Source of the DNA: Accumulibacter sp964428215
Lineage (GTDB): Bacteria > Pseudomonadota > Gammaproteobacteria > Burkholderiales > Rhodocyclaceae
Assembly: GCA_964428215.1 (NCBI GenBank)
Contig: CAYRXO010000028.1
Location: 1 to 24,901, forward strand
Direction: 5' to 3'
DNA: 24,901 nucleotides
Shown: piece after piece, positions 1-7,968 of the stretch
How the letters are laid out: every line of letters begins with the position of its first letter
Position numbering within the stretch: position 1 is the first letter of the stretch
Made by a program: the position numbers and the translations under genes
The notes under the pieces: generated by a model
Database searches by the model: none
What the model saw: the letters and a program-made list of their open reading frames with translations, nothing else
What the model was told of the DNA's origin: nothing

Positions 1-1012
1 CGACGCTGAGCAGCACCATCAGCAGAACAATGAATTGCAGCACGCCGAACTGGCTCTTGTACAAGGTGACTGTTTTTTCATAAAAATCGTTCAGCTGCTG
101 CCAGGTCAGCACATCGAACTGCGTCGGCGGCAGTTGCTGGACGAGTTGCTGGTGTACGGCGGCGGTATCGTCAGTTTTTTTCAGCGAGACGACGATCGCA
201 TTGACCCCCCGGCTGTTGAGCAGATCCTGGGCAGCGGCCAGAGGAATGCGTACCGCTCGCGCATCGAATTCCTTCGAATAGGTTTGAAAAGCGCCGACGA
301 TGACGAAATCGGCGGTATTCAGCGCACCCTCGGCAGTGTTGAGCAATAGGGTCACCCGGTCGCCCGGTTTCAACTGGGCGGCGCGGGCGATGCCTTCGCC
401 AACCATGATCCCGTCGTGATCCCGATCGGTGAGTTGTCGACCGCCAGTGATGACCATATGCGTTCCCAGCCGGCTTTCACGGTCAGGCTCGACACCTTCG
501 CCAATGATCGCCAAATCGGTCTTGCCGTTGTTGAGGATGCCGGAAAAGTAGATCCGGCCCATGGCGTCAGCCACGTTTGGCAAAGCGGTGATCGTCTTCT
601 TGATGTCCGTCGGGTCGTCGATCAGAAAATCCTGCGGCGAACGCGAGCCGCGCTCGAGATAGCCATTACGGGTGACCTGCAGATGGCCCGATTGCGAGTG
701 GATCACCGCTTCGCCCAATTGAATGAATATGTCGTAGATGAATCCGCCGCTGAGCACCAGACCGATCACCCCGAAAATGATCGCCACCAGGGTCATGGCG
801 CTGCGGATTTTCTGTCGCAGCACATTGCGCAATGCCAGCTTGAAGACCGCCGTTTGCGAGTGGATGAACGATTCAGCCTGTTCCTCCTGCAGCGTCCGAT
901 CGATGAACGCGTCATCGCCTTGGCCACGCCAGCCGCGCAGCCTGACGACAAGACGCACCAGCAGTTTGCGCACATTCGATTGCCAGAGGTCAAATATGGG
1001 GCGCTTGTTCAT
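1..1012 (-). CDS. ABC transporter permease, FtsX/MacB-like (C-terminus cut by window edge)
   Basis: The reading frame opens at the ATG complementary to 1010-1012 and stays open to the left edge, giving about 337 residues with no stop. An N-terminal cytoplasmic stretch of about 60 residues precedes the conserved start seen in its neighbour (LALRNVLRQKIRSAM). A first membrane helix follows (residues about 75-97), then a large periplasmic MacB-type domain. The sequence ends inside the second helix (FGVLQFIVLLMVLLSV), so two further helices are expected off-window. FtsX-type permeases work as dimers with a separate ATPase in lipoprotein, lipid or peptide export across the inner membrane. The gene starts 18 bp after the stop of the homologous permease upstream, so the two are probably co-transcribed and may form a heterodimer. 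The extra N-terminal segment is unlike its partner. The substrate cannot be told from the sequence, and the ATPase is not in the window. Confidence 0.85.
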   Translation of the reverse strand, partial: MNKRPIFDLWQSNVRKLLVRLVVRLRGWRGQGDDAFIDRTLQEEQAESFIHSQTAVFKLALRNVLRQKIRSAMTLVAIIFGVIGLVLSGGFIYDIFIQLGEAVIHSQSGHLQVTRNGYLERGSRSPQDFLIDDPTDIKKTITALPNVADAMGRIYFSGILNNGKTDLAIIGEGVEPDRESRLGTHMVITGGRQLTDRDHDGIMVGEGIARAAQLKPGDRVTLLLNTAEGALNTADFVIVGAFQTYSKEFDARAVRIPLAAAQDLLNSRGVNAIVVSLKKTDDTAAVHQQLVQQLPPTQFDVLTWQQLNDFYEKTVTLYKSQFGVLQFIVLLMVLLSV

Positions 1013-1030
1013 GGTTGCTGGCGCGACGAA

Positions 1031-2260
1031 TCAGCGGTTAAAACGTAAAGCATCGACGATGACCATGCGCGACGCTTTCCAGGCCGGGTACAGACTGGCG
1101 AGCAGCGTCGTGCCGGCCGCGAGCAGAAAAGCGTCGAGCAACAAACCGGCATTCACCATGATTTCCGCCGTATAACCGCGCGCCATTCCCGGCGGCGGCG
1201 GCATCGGAATGCCAATTTGCGAAATGATCGCGGCGGCGATACTGCCGATCGTCATGCCGATCAAACCGCCGGCGATGCCGAGCAGCACGCCTTCAATAAC
1301 GAACAGACGCATGATTTTCGCTCGGGTGATGCCTACCGCCAGCGCGGTGCCGATCTCGCCGGTCCGTTCGACAACATTCATCATCAGCGTGTTTGAAATC
1401 GACAACACAATAATGATGGCGATGATCACCTTGATCACACCGACCTGTTTTCTGAACAAAGAAACGGTCTTGTTGTAAAAATCGGCCAGATCGCTCCAGG
1501 GAACGAATTCGAGCGCACTGCCGGCAAAACTTTGGCGCAACCTGGCCAGGATCGTCGGCGTATCCTCAGTCTTGTCGAGCAACATCACCCACAGATGCGA
1601 ACCGCTGACTTTCAGCACCGACTGTGCCGTTTCGATCGGCAGGCGAACGGCGGCATCGTCGTAAGCCTTCGAAACGGTCGAAAACAGTCCAAGCACATGG
1701 CATTCGGTCGCATTGACGCCCCCGGACGGAGTATTGGCCATCAGGACCACCTGGTCACCGACGTTGACCCCCAGATTGGCGGCCAATCCGGCGCCGACGA
1801 TGACTCCTTTGGCATCGCCACTCGATAAGCCCTGACCTTTGGTGATGAACAGCGTGTTCGACAACAAGGCTTCCTTGTCCGGTTCGACGCCTTCGCCGAG
1901 AAAAGAAATCGTCGCTTCGCCATGACTGATCAAACCGCCGAAAGACAGTCGCGCGCCGACGATTTTCACGCCGTCGTTTTTTTCCAACGCCGCACGCTCC
2001 GGCGAATTTTGCTTCAGCAAGTAAGCAAAGGGGTCCGACTGACCGAGCTGAAAATAGCCGGGACGGGCAACCTGAATGTGTCCGAGGCGCGAACCGATGG
2101 TCGTTTCACGCATGCCCATCAGCGTCCACTCGATGAAACCGCTGGCGAGCAGCAGGGTGATGATCCCGAAAGAGACGGCGATGACCGCCATCCCGCTACG
2201 ACGACGCTGACGGACAACATTGCGATAAGCCAGCAGAAAGTCCTGCAACAGGGAATTCAT
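1031..2260 (-). CDS. ABC transporter permease, FtsX/MacB-like
   Basis: This 409-residue inner-membrane protein has the FtsX/MacB permease plan: an N-terminal helix (AVIAVSFGIITLLLASGF, about residues 24-41), a large periplasmic domain, and three C-terminal helices beginning near VGVIKVIIAIIIVLSI. I chose the ATG at 2260 (MNSLLQDFLLAYRNVVRQ) because homology to the downstream permease begins there; an in-frame start at 2335 would add 25 residues of unlike character. It is paralogous to the partial gene at 1-1012. Both carry the sequence GEGVEPD in the periplasmic domain, and the spacing of 18 bp suggests one operon. By family knowledge the pair would act with an ATP-binding protein, possibly in lipoprotein or lipid transport (LolCDE-like) or in export. 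The precise substrate is unknown. Confidence 0.85.
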   Translation of the reverse strand: MNSLLQDFLLAYRNVVRQRRRSGMAVIAVSFGIITLLLASGFIEWTLMGMRETTIGSRLGHIQVARPGYFQLGQSDPFAYLLKQNSPERAALEKNDGVKIVGARLSFGGLISHGEATISFLGEGVEPDKEALLSNTLFITKGQGLSSGDAKGVIVGAGLAANLGVNVGDQVVLMANTPSGGVNATECHVLGLFSTVSKAYDDAAVRLPIETAQSVLKVSGSHLWVMLLDKTEDTPTILARLRQSFAGSALEFVPWSDLADFYNKTVSLFRKQVGVIKVIIAIIIVLSISNTLMMNVVERTGEIGTALAVGITRAKIMRLFVIEGVLLGIAGGLIGMTIGSIAAAIISQIGIPMPPPPGMARGYTAEIMVNAGLLLDAFLLAAGTTLLASLYPAWKASRMVIVDALRFNR

Positions 2261-2312
2261 CTCGGCAAAGTGACGCAGGAAAGGCAGTCGGAGAGCGGGA
2301 TCGCTGCCATGC

Positions 2313-2342
2313 AATGTAGTGGAACACCCTGGCAAAGGTCAA
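2313..2342 (-). promoter_or_regulatory. Candidate sigma70 promoter for the ABC permease operon
   Basis: On the minus strand TTGACC (2337-2342) is followed after 18 bp by TACATT (2313-2318). This matches 5/6 and 4/6 bases of the -35 and -10 consensus. The predicted start would lie near 2306, about 45 nt before the permease ATG at 2260. The call rests on motif match and position only. Confidence 0.45.
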
Positions 2343-2471
2343 GGCGAGGCCCTGTTTAACAGACGCTTGCGCGCTGCCGTTCGCCAAAGATGGCTTGCTG
2401 CGCCAAGCGGGCAGCAGCATCAGGCGCCGATATCGGGTAGCCTGTATCACTCGTCATGCCTGCCGCTGCCG

Positions 2472-3806
2472 ATGCTCGCCCAACAATCCCGCTTGATCCT
2501 CGCGCATGCCACGCCAATCTTGCTGGCGCAACTGTCGGCAATGGGCATGATGATCATCGACACCATTCTGCTCGGCCACCACGGCGCCGAAGATCTGGCC
2601 GCGGTGGCCGTCGGCAGCGGATTGTATATCGCCATCGTTTTCGCGCTGGCCGGCATTCTGCAGGCTGTCGCGCCGATCGTCGCCCAGTTGCATGGCGCCG
2701 GGCGGGATGGTGAAATCGCCGCCAGCTTGCAGCAGGCTTTGTGGCTGGCGCTGCTGTTGACTGTGCCGGGCGTTTTTCTGCTCGTTCATCCGGATGCGCT
2801 GTTGTCTCTGTCGACCATCGATGCGAGCGTCGAACTGAAGACACGTCGCTATCTGCAAGCGCTGGCTTACGGTTTGCCCGCCTTGCTGTTCTACCGGACC
2901 TTTCATGCTTTCTGTAACGCGCTGAGCCGGCCTCGCCCCTTGTTGTGGATCAGTCTGGGCAATACCGTGCTGCACGGCCTCCTCGCGTCGGCGCTGGTCA
3001 CCGGCTATTGGGGGGGCGAAGCGCTGGGTGCGTTCGGCTGTGGCGTTTCGAACGCCATCGTCGCTTGGTTCTCGATGGTTTGTGCGCTGGTCTATATGCG
3101 CGCCAGTCGCGCGTTGCACGCGTATCGCTTATTCGCCGGCTGGCGCCGACCGCAGACTCGGCAGTTGAAAGAATTGTTGCGTCTCGGTTTGCCGATGGGC
3201 GCATCCAATCTGATCGAGATTTCTTCGTTTACGTTGATGGCACTGTTCGTCGCGCCCTTGGGAGCGACAGCGTTGGCCGGCCACCGTATCGTCGCGACGC
3301 TGGCCGCCACCTGCTACATGTTGCCGCTGGCACTGGGCATTGCCACGCTGGCGCAGGTCGCCCAGTCCGTCGGCGCTGGCGACGGATTCCACGCGCAACG
3401 CTCGATCGCCGCCGGATTGTTGCTGGCCAGCGGCGCGTCGACGTTGATCGGTGCGCTATTGTGGACTATCGGTCAGCCGCTGGTGGCGATTTATACGATC
3501 GATCCGGCGGTGCAGGCCGTCGCGTTGTCCTTGCTGGCTTATGTGGCCATTTATCAACTCTTCGACGCCGTGCAGACCATTGCCGCGCACGCCTTGCGCG
3601 GCTATCGCATCACTTTTGCGCCGATGCTGGTGCACTTGCTCAGCTTTTGGGGAGTCGGTCTGTACGGCGGCTGGTGGCTGGCATACCGCGCGGTCGATCC
3701 TTGGGGAGTTGCGGGCTTCTGGCTGGCGTCGTTGAGCAGCCTGGTGCTGGCCGCGCTGTTGCTCGGCGGGCTGCTGTGGCACGCTGTGCGCCCAGAGTCC
3801 GGCTGA
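2472..3806 (+). CDS. MATE family multidrug efflux transporter (NorM/DinF-like)
   Basis: The 444-residue protein is almost entirely hydrophobic, with about 12 membrane helices in two repeats, which is the MATE size and topology. The start of the membrane domain (LILAHATPILLAQLSAMGMM, then DTILLGHHGAEDLAAVAVG) matches the family's first helices, including the aspartate after the second-helix MMIID stretch. The second half begins again with LLRLGLPMGASNLIEISSFT. MATE proteins exchange Na+ or H+ for cationic drugs and metabolites across the inner membrane. I chose the ATG at 2472; an open frame extends upstream to 2319 but encodes a hydrophilic, low-likelihood stretch that would overlap the divergent promoter. 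The gene is divergent from the permease operon and convergent with the phasins. The substrate is not predictable. Confidence 0.9.
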   Translation: MLAQQSRLILAHATPILLAQLSAMGMMIIDTILLGHHGAEDLAAVAVGSGLYIAIVFALAGILQAVAPIVAQLHGAGRDGEIAASLQQALWLALLLTVPGVFLLVHPDALLSLSTIDASVELKTRRYLQALAYGLPALLFYRTFHAFCNALSRPRPLLWISLGNTVLHGLLASALVTGYWGGEALGAFGCGVSNAIVAWFSMVCALVYMRASRALHAYRLFAGWRRPQTRQLKELLRLGLPMGASNLIEISSFTLMALFVAPLGATALAGHRIVATLAATCYMLPLALGIATLAQVAQSVGAGDGFHAQRSIAAGLLLASGASTLIGALLWTIGQPLVAIYTIDPAVQAVALSLLAYVAIYQLFDAVQTIAAHALRGYRITFAPMLVHLLSFWGVGLYGGWWLAYRAVDPWGVAGFWLASLSSLVLAALLLGGLLWHAVRPESG

Positions 3807-3869
3807 ACAGGCGGCGCGTTTCATCTCTTTGCAGAGACGAACTGCATCCTGCGCTTCCGGACGGCATGC

Positions 3870-3903
3870 AAAAAGGCCACAGAGAGAACCCTGTGACCTT
3901 TTT
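3870..3903. terminator. Bidirectional rho-independent terminator between MATE and phasin genes
   Basis: The arms AAAAAGGCCACAG (3870-3882) and CTGTGACCTTTTT (3891-3903) pair at 12 of 13 positions around an 8-nt loop. The stem carries an A-tract on the left and a T-tract on the right, so it can terminate in both directions. It lies 64 bp past the MATE stop and about 125 bp past the stop of the convergent phasin gene. Confidence 0.85.
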
Positions 3904-4028
3904 CTCTTTCCCGGCTTCAACCAAGCAATCTACTCAATAATTTTCGATAAATATCGAGAATGTCTTGGTTATCTCGGTGGCTTCCTGCTGCTGGCGCGAC
4001 GGCGTGTCGCCGACCGAGCAAGAGTCGC

Positions 4029-4577
4029 TTATTTCTTGCCGGTCAGCGCGGCGGCGGCTTGTGTGGTGGCGTTGGTGGCGGCTTTGACGTTGCTGTCCAC
4101 CATGTCGGACAGTTGCTTGGCCATTTGCGAAATGTTTTCGAAAGCGGCCGTCGACGAGCCCATCATCTGCTTCATCGCCGCGCCGAAAACGTCGCTGGAG
4201 ATCGGCGACAGCGATCCGGCTTTTTCGACCAAACCGGCGGTGTCATGACGAAGGCTGTTGTATTGGCTTTCCATGACCGAGGTAATCTCGCGTTGCATGT
4301 TCGCGGTCAGCTCATACAGGCTGCGCGAGTATTCCATCAGTTTCTCGACGTTCGGCTTGGCCAGCGCGCTGGCGACGTCACCGATCTGCTTGGGATCGCG
4401 AATGGCCAGCAACTGTTGTGCGCCCGTGGCGCCGTTGTTGAACAATTCGCGGCTGGCGGCGAGGTTGAGCGCGGAAAGTTGTTCCAAACCGTGAAAGGCC
4501 GTGCGTACCAGGGTCATCATGACTTGGGCGTTGGCTTTCTGGCTCTGGACCAGTTTCTCAAGGTCGATATTGCTCAT
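4029..4577 (-). CDS. Phasin family protein, downstream copy
   Basis: This 182-residue, strongly helical, low-aromatic protein has the Phasin_2 pattern: an N-terminal block with LEKLVQSQKANAQVMMTLVRTAFHGLEQLSALNL, a central AKPNVEKLMEYSRSLYELTANMQREITSVMESQY segment, and an alanine-rich amphipathic tail ending AAAALTGKK. Phasins coat polyhydroxyalkanoate granules and limit coalescence, and some bind PHA synthase or depolymerase. The start at 4577 is supported by GGAG (complement of 4585-4588) 7 bases upstream. It follows a paralog (4747-5298) on the same strand with a 169-bp gap in which I see no clear promoter or terminator, so read-through from the upstream promoter is plausible. No PHA synthase gene is in the window, so the granule role is inferred from the family. 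Confidence 0.85.
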   Translation of the reverse strand: MSNIDLEKLVQSQKANAQVMMTLVRTAFHGLEQLSALNLAASRELFNNGATGAQQLLAIRDPKQIGDVASALAKPNVEKLMEYSRSLYELTANMQREITSVMESQYNSLRHDTAGLVEKAGSLSPISSDVFGAAMKQMMGSSTAAFENISQMAKQLSDMVDSNVKAATNATTQAAAALTGKK

Positions 4578-4746
4578 CGATAATCTCCGTAATAAACGTT
4601 TGGACTGCTGGAAACGGTGCCGGAGGATCTGTGCAGCCAGTCCGTCCGGCCATTCCGATCTGGGTAGTTGCGCTGTATTCAGTCAGTGCTGGCGGTGCGA
4701 ATGCTTCGTCTGGCGTCAATGTAGACAAACCCGCTCCGCCGGCTGA

Positions 4747-5298
4747 TTATTTCTTGACGCTGGCGGCGGTGGCACCAACGGCTTTGACGGTGGCGTTGGT
4801 CGCGGCAGCGAGGTTGGTTTCGGCAATGTCGGCGACTTGCCGGGCGGCCTTGTTGATGTTTTCAAAAGCCGTGGTGGCCGAATTGATTGCCGACTTAACG
4901 GCATTGACGGCGACATCGGAACCGGCCGGTGCATTTTTGGTTGCTTTTTCGAGCAGGCTCATCACCGTTTTCTGAAAATCGCTGAACTGCGTTTCGAGCA
5001 GCTTGGAAATCTCTTCCTTCGATTGTGCGGAGATTTCATAGACGCTACGGGTATAAGCAACGGCTTTTTCGAGTCCCGGTTGGGCCAGCGAAGCCTGCAC
5101 CGATAAAAATTCCTTGGCGTCTTTGGCGCCGAGCATGGCTTTGGCGTTGGCCACCCCGTCTTCGAGCATCGAGCGAGCGGTATTCAGGTTCAGCGCAGCG
5201 ATACGCTCGGCGCTGGCCAGCGCGGTATTGGCCAGAGTCAGCATGGCATCGACGGAAGCTTTGTTGGCTTCGGCAAATTGCTCGGGCGTATTAAACAT
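4747..5298 (-). CDS. Phasin family protein, upstream copy
   Basis: This 183-residue protein has the same organisation as the neighbouring phasin. It begins MFNTPEQFAEANKASVDAML, continues with LANTALASAERIAALNLNTARSML and AQPGLEKAVAYTRSVYEIS, and ends in an alanine-rich helix (NATVKAVGATAASVKK). Phasins bind the surface of PHA granules in the cytoplasm. I chose the ATG at 5298 rather than the in-frame start at 5346 because a strong Shine-Dalgarno GAGGAG (complement of 5306-5311) lies 7 bases upstream. It is the first gene behind a consensus promoter at 5413-5440, with a leader of about 107 nt, which fits the high abundance of phasins. The two copies differ in sequence throughout, so the duplication is old rather than recent. 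Confidence 0.88.
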   Translation of the reverse strand: MFNTPEQFAEANKASVDAMLTLANTALASAERIAALNLNTARSMLEDGVANAKAMLGAKDAKEFLSVQASLAQPGLEKAVAYTRSVYEISAQSKEEISKLLETQFSDFQKTVMSLLEKATKNAPAGSDVAVNAVKSAINSATTAFENINKAARQVADIAETNLAAATNATVKAVGATAASVKK

Positions 5299-5339
5299 TG
5301 TCAATCTCCTCAGGGTTGTTAGGACACCACACAAAAATA

Positions 5340-5401
5340 TGTGCAATGTGAGAGTCGCCGATTATTGCACCTTTGCGGGGTGAAATCTTTGCTGCACTGC
5401 A
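5340..5401. promoter_or_regulatory. TGC-rich repeats in the phasin leader, candidate PhaR-type operator
   Basis: The leader just downstream of the predicted phasin start site contains TGCACTGCA (5393-5401), a palindrome with a single central base. It also contains TTGCACCTTTGC (about 5365-5376) and TGTGCAAT (5340-5347). PhaR repressors of PHA producers are known to bind TGC-rich sequences at phasin promoters. Assigning these repeats to PhaR is inference; the regulator gene is not in the window. Confidence 0.4.
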
Positions 5402-5412
5402 CCATGAGCGGC

Positions 5413-5440
5413 ATTATAACGGCCTCTGCACGCTTGTCAA
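5413..5440 (-). promoter_or_regulatory. Consensus sigma70 promoter for the phasin genes
   Basis: On the minus strand a perfect TTGACA (5435-5440) is followed after 16 bp by a perfect TATAAT (5413-5418). AT-rich DNA lies directly upstream of the -35 (about 5441-5475), resembling an UP element. The predicted start is near 5406, about 107 nt before the phasin ATG at 5298. Confidence 0.85.
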
Positions 5441-5597
5441 GATATTTTTGTTGCGACGCACAAAAATTATAGTTTATTGTTTTAGTTTGAATTTATCGCA
5501 GTCGCTCGTCAGGCGCCCGGGTCGATCGACGAATTTGCTGCGCTGCATGGGCGTCGTGTTGAATGTAGCGACGGTCATAGAATCGCCGCCAGGGATG

Positions 5598-6206
5598 TCA
5601 ATCGGCGCGAGGGGTGACGTTATGTGCCGGACGCAATTGCAAGGACTCTCTCTGGCCAGCCGGCGCTGTCTTCTCCCGGTTCTTCGGCTGGATGACCGCC
5701 CGTACGCGGCTACTGCTTTCACCTGTGCCGCCCCGGGTCGACGAGCCTGCGTTATTGACCAGATATTTCTCGTTCAATGCATCGTAAGAAATGAAGTGGC
5801 CTTTGACTTCGTCGGCACCGCTCTTGATGTGGGCGCGGTTGTAGAAGTCGGTCTTTTCGCTGCGCGCATCGTGCTCGATGCGTTCGGCTTCGCCTTCGAT
5901 ATAGACGTTGCTGCCCTCACGCTTCTGCTTGAAGCGCACCAAGCCATTGGGACCGCCGGTGGCGACGCCCTTCTGAAATCCATCGGCATCCTGAGTGACC
6001 ATCAGGCGCTGTGTACGGATTTCCAGGCTGCCTTGCGTCAGCACGACATTGCCTTCGAGTATTTGAATTTTTTTCAGATCGTCGATGCTCATCCGGTCGG
6101 CCTCGAGATGGATCGGCTTGTCGCGGTCGGCCCGTTCCGCCTGTGCTGAGAACGAGATGATCAACGAGAGGATCAGCAGGCCGCAAGATTGAAGACGGAT
6201 GCTCAT
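5598..6206 (-). CDS. lptA: Lipopolysaccharide export protein LptA
   Basis: The 202-residue protein begins with a Sec signal peptide (hydrophobic GLLILSLIISFSAQA, cleavage after about residue 23). It continues into an OstA/LptA beta-jellyroll domain with the family pattern DKPIHLEADRMSIDD, EGNVVLTQGSLEIRTQRL, and a later GEAERIEHDARSEKTDFYNRAHI. LptA is the periplasmic bridge that carries LPS from LptC to LptD. The C-terminal 40 residues (after about 160) are polar and variable. The start at 6206 lies 3 bp after the lptC stop, so the two are co-transcribed and probably coupled. Unlike the usual order, lptB does not follow; the next gene is a phasin with its own promoter. Confidence 0.92.
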   Translation of the reverse strand: MSIRLQSCGLLILSLIISFSAQAERADRDKPIHLEADRMSIDDLKKIQILEGNVVLTQGSLEIRTQRLMVTQDADGFQKGVATGGPNGLVRFKQKREGSNVYIEGEAERIEHDARSEKTDFYNRAHIKSGADEVKGHFISYDALNEKYLVNNAGSSTRGGTGESSSRVRAVIQPKNREKTAPAGQRESLQLRPAHNVTPRAD

Positions 6207-6209
6207 GGC

Positions 6210-6836
6210 TCACTTCTTTCTGCTCAAAAGGCTTTCGATTCGTCCAGATACCTGCGCTTCGAGCAGGTAGGTCTGCGCTTTGTTGTCGAACTGCATGCCG
6301 ACGCCTTCAATCGACGATTTGTCTTGTCTGATCAGGATTCTGCGCTTGGTATACGCACGCTCCTCGTCGGTGAGTACGGTCAGTTCGGGGGTTTCGACGA
6401 TCAGTTCGCCGCGCTTGGAGGTGGCGGCCCGGCGTACCTCGACGGCTTCGCTCAGGTCGATACGTTGGCCGCGCGCGGTACTCTGGCCCCGGCCGGCACG
6501 AACGGTTACCGTCGGCCGCGAAGGATGGAATTGCTGTAGACGGGGTTCGATGAATTCGGTCGTGTCTTTGTCGGGATAATGCCGCAGTTCGCGGGCGATC
6601 AATGTGTATTGCAAAGTCCCGGCGGCATCGAGCTTGCGCACGGTCGCGCCACTGATGATGTAATCCGGATCGTGCCGCGATTTTCCATCATGGCGTTCTG
6701 TCGGCAATTCGCTGGCGTAGCGCAGCCAGAAACTGAGCGCAGCCAGCGACAGCAGAATGGTCAAGGGCAGTATCGCCGTCTGCCAGTTTTGTGCGCTTGT
6801 CGTTACGGAGATCCGCAAGCGGTCGAACATGCGCAT
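6210..6836 (-). CDS. lptC: LPS export ABC transporter periplasmic protein LptC
   Basis: The 208-residue protein has one N-terminal membrane anchor (TAILPLTILLSLAALSFWLRYA, about residues 20-41). A periplasmic LptC jellyroll follows, with DPDYIISGATVRKLDAAGTLQYTLIARELRHYPDKDTTEF as the typical opening. LptC sits with LptBFG at the inner membrane and hands LPS to LptA. Its ATG shares one base with the kdsD stop (TGATG at 6834-6838), indicating coupled translation, and its stop lies 3 bp before lptA. The length is close to the family norm of roughly 190-210 residues. Confidence 0.93.
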   Translation of the reverse strand: MRMFDRLRISVTTSAQNWQTAILPLTILLSLAALSFWLRYASELPTERHDGKSRHDPDYIISGATVRKLDAAGTLQYTLIARELRHYPDKDTTEFIEPRLQQFHPSRPTVTVRAGRGQSTARGQRIDLSEAVEVRRAATSKRGELIVETPELTVLTDEERAYTKRRILIRQDKSSIEGVGMQFDNKAQTYLLEAQVSGRIESLLSRKK

Positions 6837-7819
6837 CAGATGACCTTCGCCTGGAACAGGTCGTGCATGTTGAGCGCGCCGAGCAATCTGCCATGCTCAT
6901 CGACGACCGGCAGCTGGTTGATCCGGTAGTGTTCCATCATTTCGACCGCTTCGACGGCCAGCCGGTCGGGGCCGATCGAGCGTGGATGGCAGCCCATGAT
7001 TGCGCTGACCTGTCGGCTGCGCAGATCCAGATTGCTGGCGAAGGCGCGGCGCAGATCACCGTCGGTGACGATGCCGACCAGCCGCTGCTGGTCGTCAATC
7101 ACCGCCGTCATGCCGATGCCACCGCGCGAGATTTCGAGGATCGCTTCGGCAACGCTGGTCGCGAGAGAAACTTGCGGCACGGCTGGGCCGACGTGCATCA
7201 CGTCGCGAACGTGCGTCAGCAGTCGACGCCCCAGCCGTCCACCGGGGTGCGAGCGCGCAAAATCCTCGCGCCCGAAGCCGCGCGCGTCGAGCAGCGCCAC
7301 CGCCAGCGCATCTCCGAGCGCCAAGGCGGCCGTCGTGCTCGCCGTCGGCGCCAGATTCAGCGGACAGGCTTCTTGCGCGACGCCGACATCGAGATGGATA
7401 TCGGCTTCCCGCGCCAGCGATGATTGCCGATTGCCGGTCAGGCTGAGCAGTTTGGCACCCTGGCGTTTGACGATCGGCACGATGGTCAACAGTTCGACCG
7501 CTTCTCCGGAATTGGACAGGGCGATCAGGATATCGTCACGGGTGATCATTCCCAGGTCGCCGTGACTGGCTTCGGCCGGATGGACGAAGTAGGCCGGCGT
7601 ACCGGTGCTGGCCAAAGTCGATGCGATCTTGCGCCCGATATGTCCGGATTTGCCCATGCCGCTGACGATCACCCGGCCGTGGCTGTTGAGGATCAGCGCG
7701 ACGGCGCGGAGAAAATCGTCATCGACCCGCTCGACCAGCGCCGTCACCGCCTCAGCCTCGATACGCAACACCTGCCGGGCGAGATCGAGTACGTTGCTGG
7801 AGGGAAGAATGTCGCTCAT
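6836..7819 (-). CDS. kdsD: Arabinose-5-phosphate isomerase KdsD/KpsF
   Basis: The 327-residue cytoplasmic enzyme interconverts ribulose 5-phosphate and arabinose 5-phosphate, the first step of KDO synthesis for LPS. An N-terminal SIS domain (about residues 35-180) carries the sugar-phosphate motifs SGMGKSGHIGRKIASTL, EASHGDLGMI and LSNSGEAVEL, plus the C-terminal active-site region FARSHPGGRLGRRLL. Two CBS domains follow (about 205-265 and 272-327), including GIVTDGDLRRAF and QLPVVDEHGRLLGALNMHDLFQAKV. The length matches E. coli KdsD (328). It heads the kdsD-lptC-lptA block and overlaps lptC by one base. The KDO-8-phosphate phosphatase gene kdsC, usually between kdsD and lptC, is absent here. 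No strong Shine-Dalgarno is visible upstream of the ATG. Confidence 0.95.
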   Translation of the reverse strand: MSDILPSSNVLDLARQVLRIEAEAVTALVERVDDDFLRAVALILNSHGRVIVSGMGKSGHIGRKIASTLASTGTPAYFVHPAEASHGDLGMITRDDILIALSNSGEAVELLTIVPIVKRQGAKLLSLTGNRQSSLAREADIHLDVGVAQEACPLNLAPTASTTAALALGDALAVALLDARGFGREDFARSHPGGRLGRRLLTHVRDVMHVGPAVPQVSLATSVAEAILEISRGGIGMTAVIDDQQRLVGIVTDGDLRRAFASNLDLRSRQVSAIMGCHPRSIGPDRLAVEAVEMMEHYRINQLPVVDEHGRLLGALNMHDLFQAKVI

Positions 7820-7847
7820 GGAAATTCAGCGCTATGCAGGCCGCCGA

Positions 7848-7856
7848 GTATACCAG
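7848..7856 (-). promoter_or_regulatory. Candidate extended -10 promoter for kdsD-lptC-lptA
   Basis: The minus strand reads TGGTATACT, an extended -10 element (TGn plus TATACT, 5/6 consensus). No convincing -35 lies 16-18 bp upstream, as is common for extended -10 promoters. The predicted start near 7841 would give a leader of about 22 nt before the kdsD ATG at 7819. Confidence 0.5.
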
Positions 7857-7968
7857 AAGGGAATTGCCCGCTCATCCTGCAGCAAAGGCTGCCGCAATGC
7901 AGTGACAAGCCGAGCGAAGACAAACGGATCCGAATTGGTCCGCTGCCACCGCCGACCATCTTTGCGCT

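Noticed and set aside
4578..4746. A TTGACG box (about 4708) upstream of the second phasin as a promoter
   Set aside because: No -10-like hexamer lies 16-18 bp downstream on the minus strand.
5474..5578. A 34-residue minus-strand frame between lptA and the phasin promoter
   Set aside because: It has a weak GGCGG before an ATG, but no conserved features, and it ends in the AT-rich promoter region. I considered a remnant of lptB and saw no resemblance.
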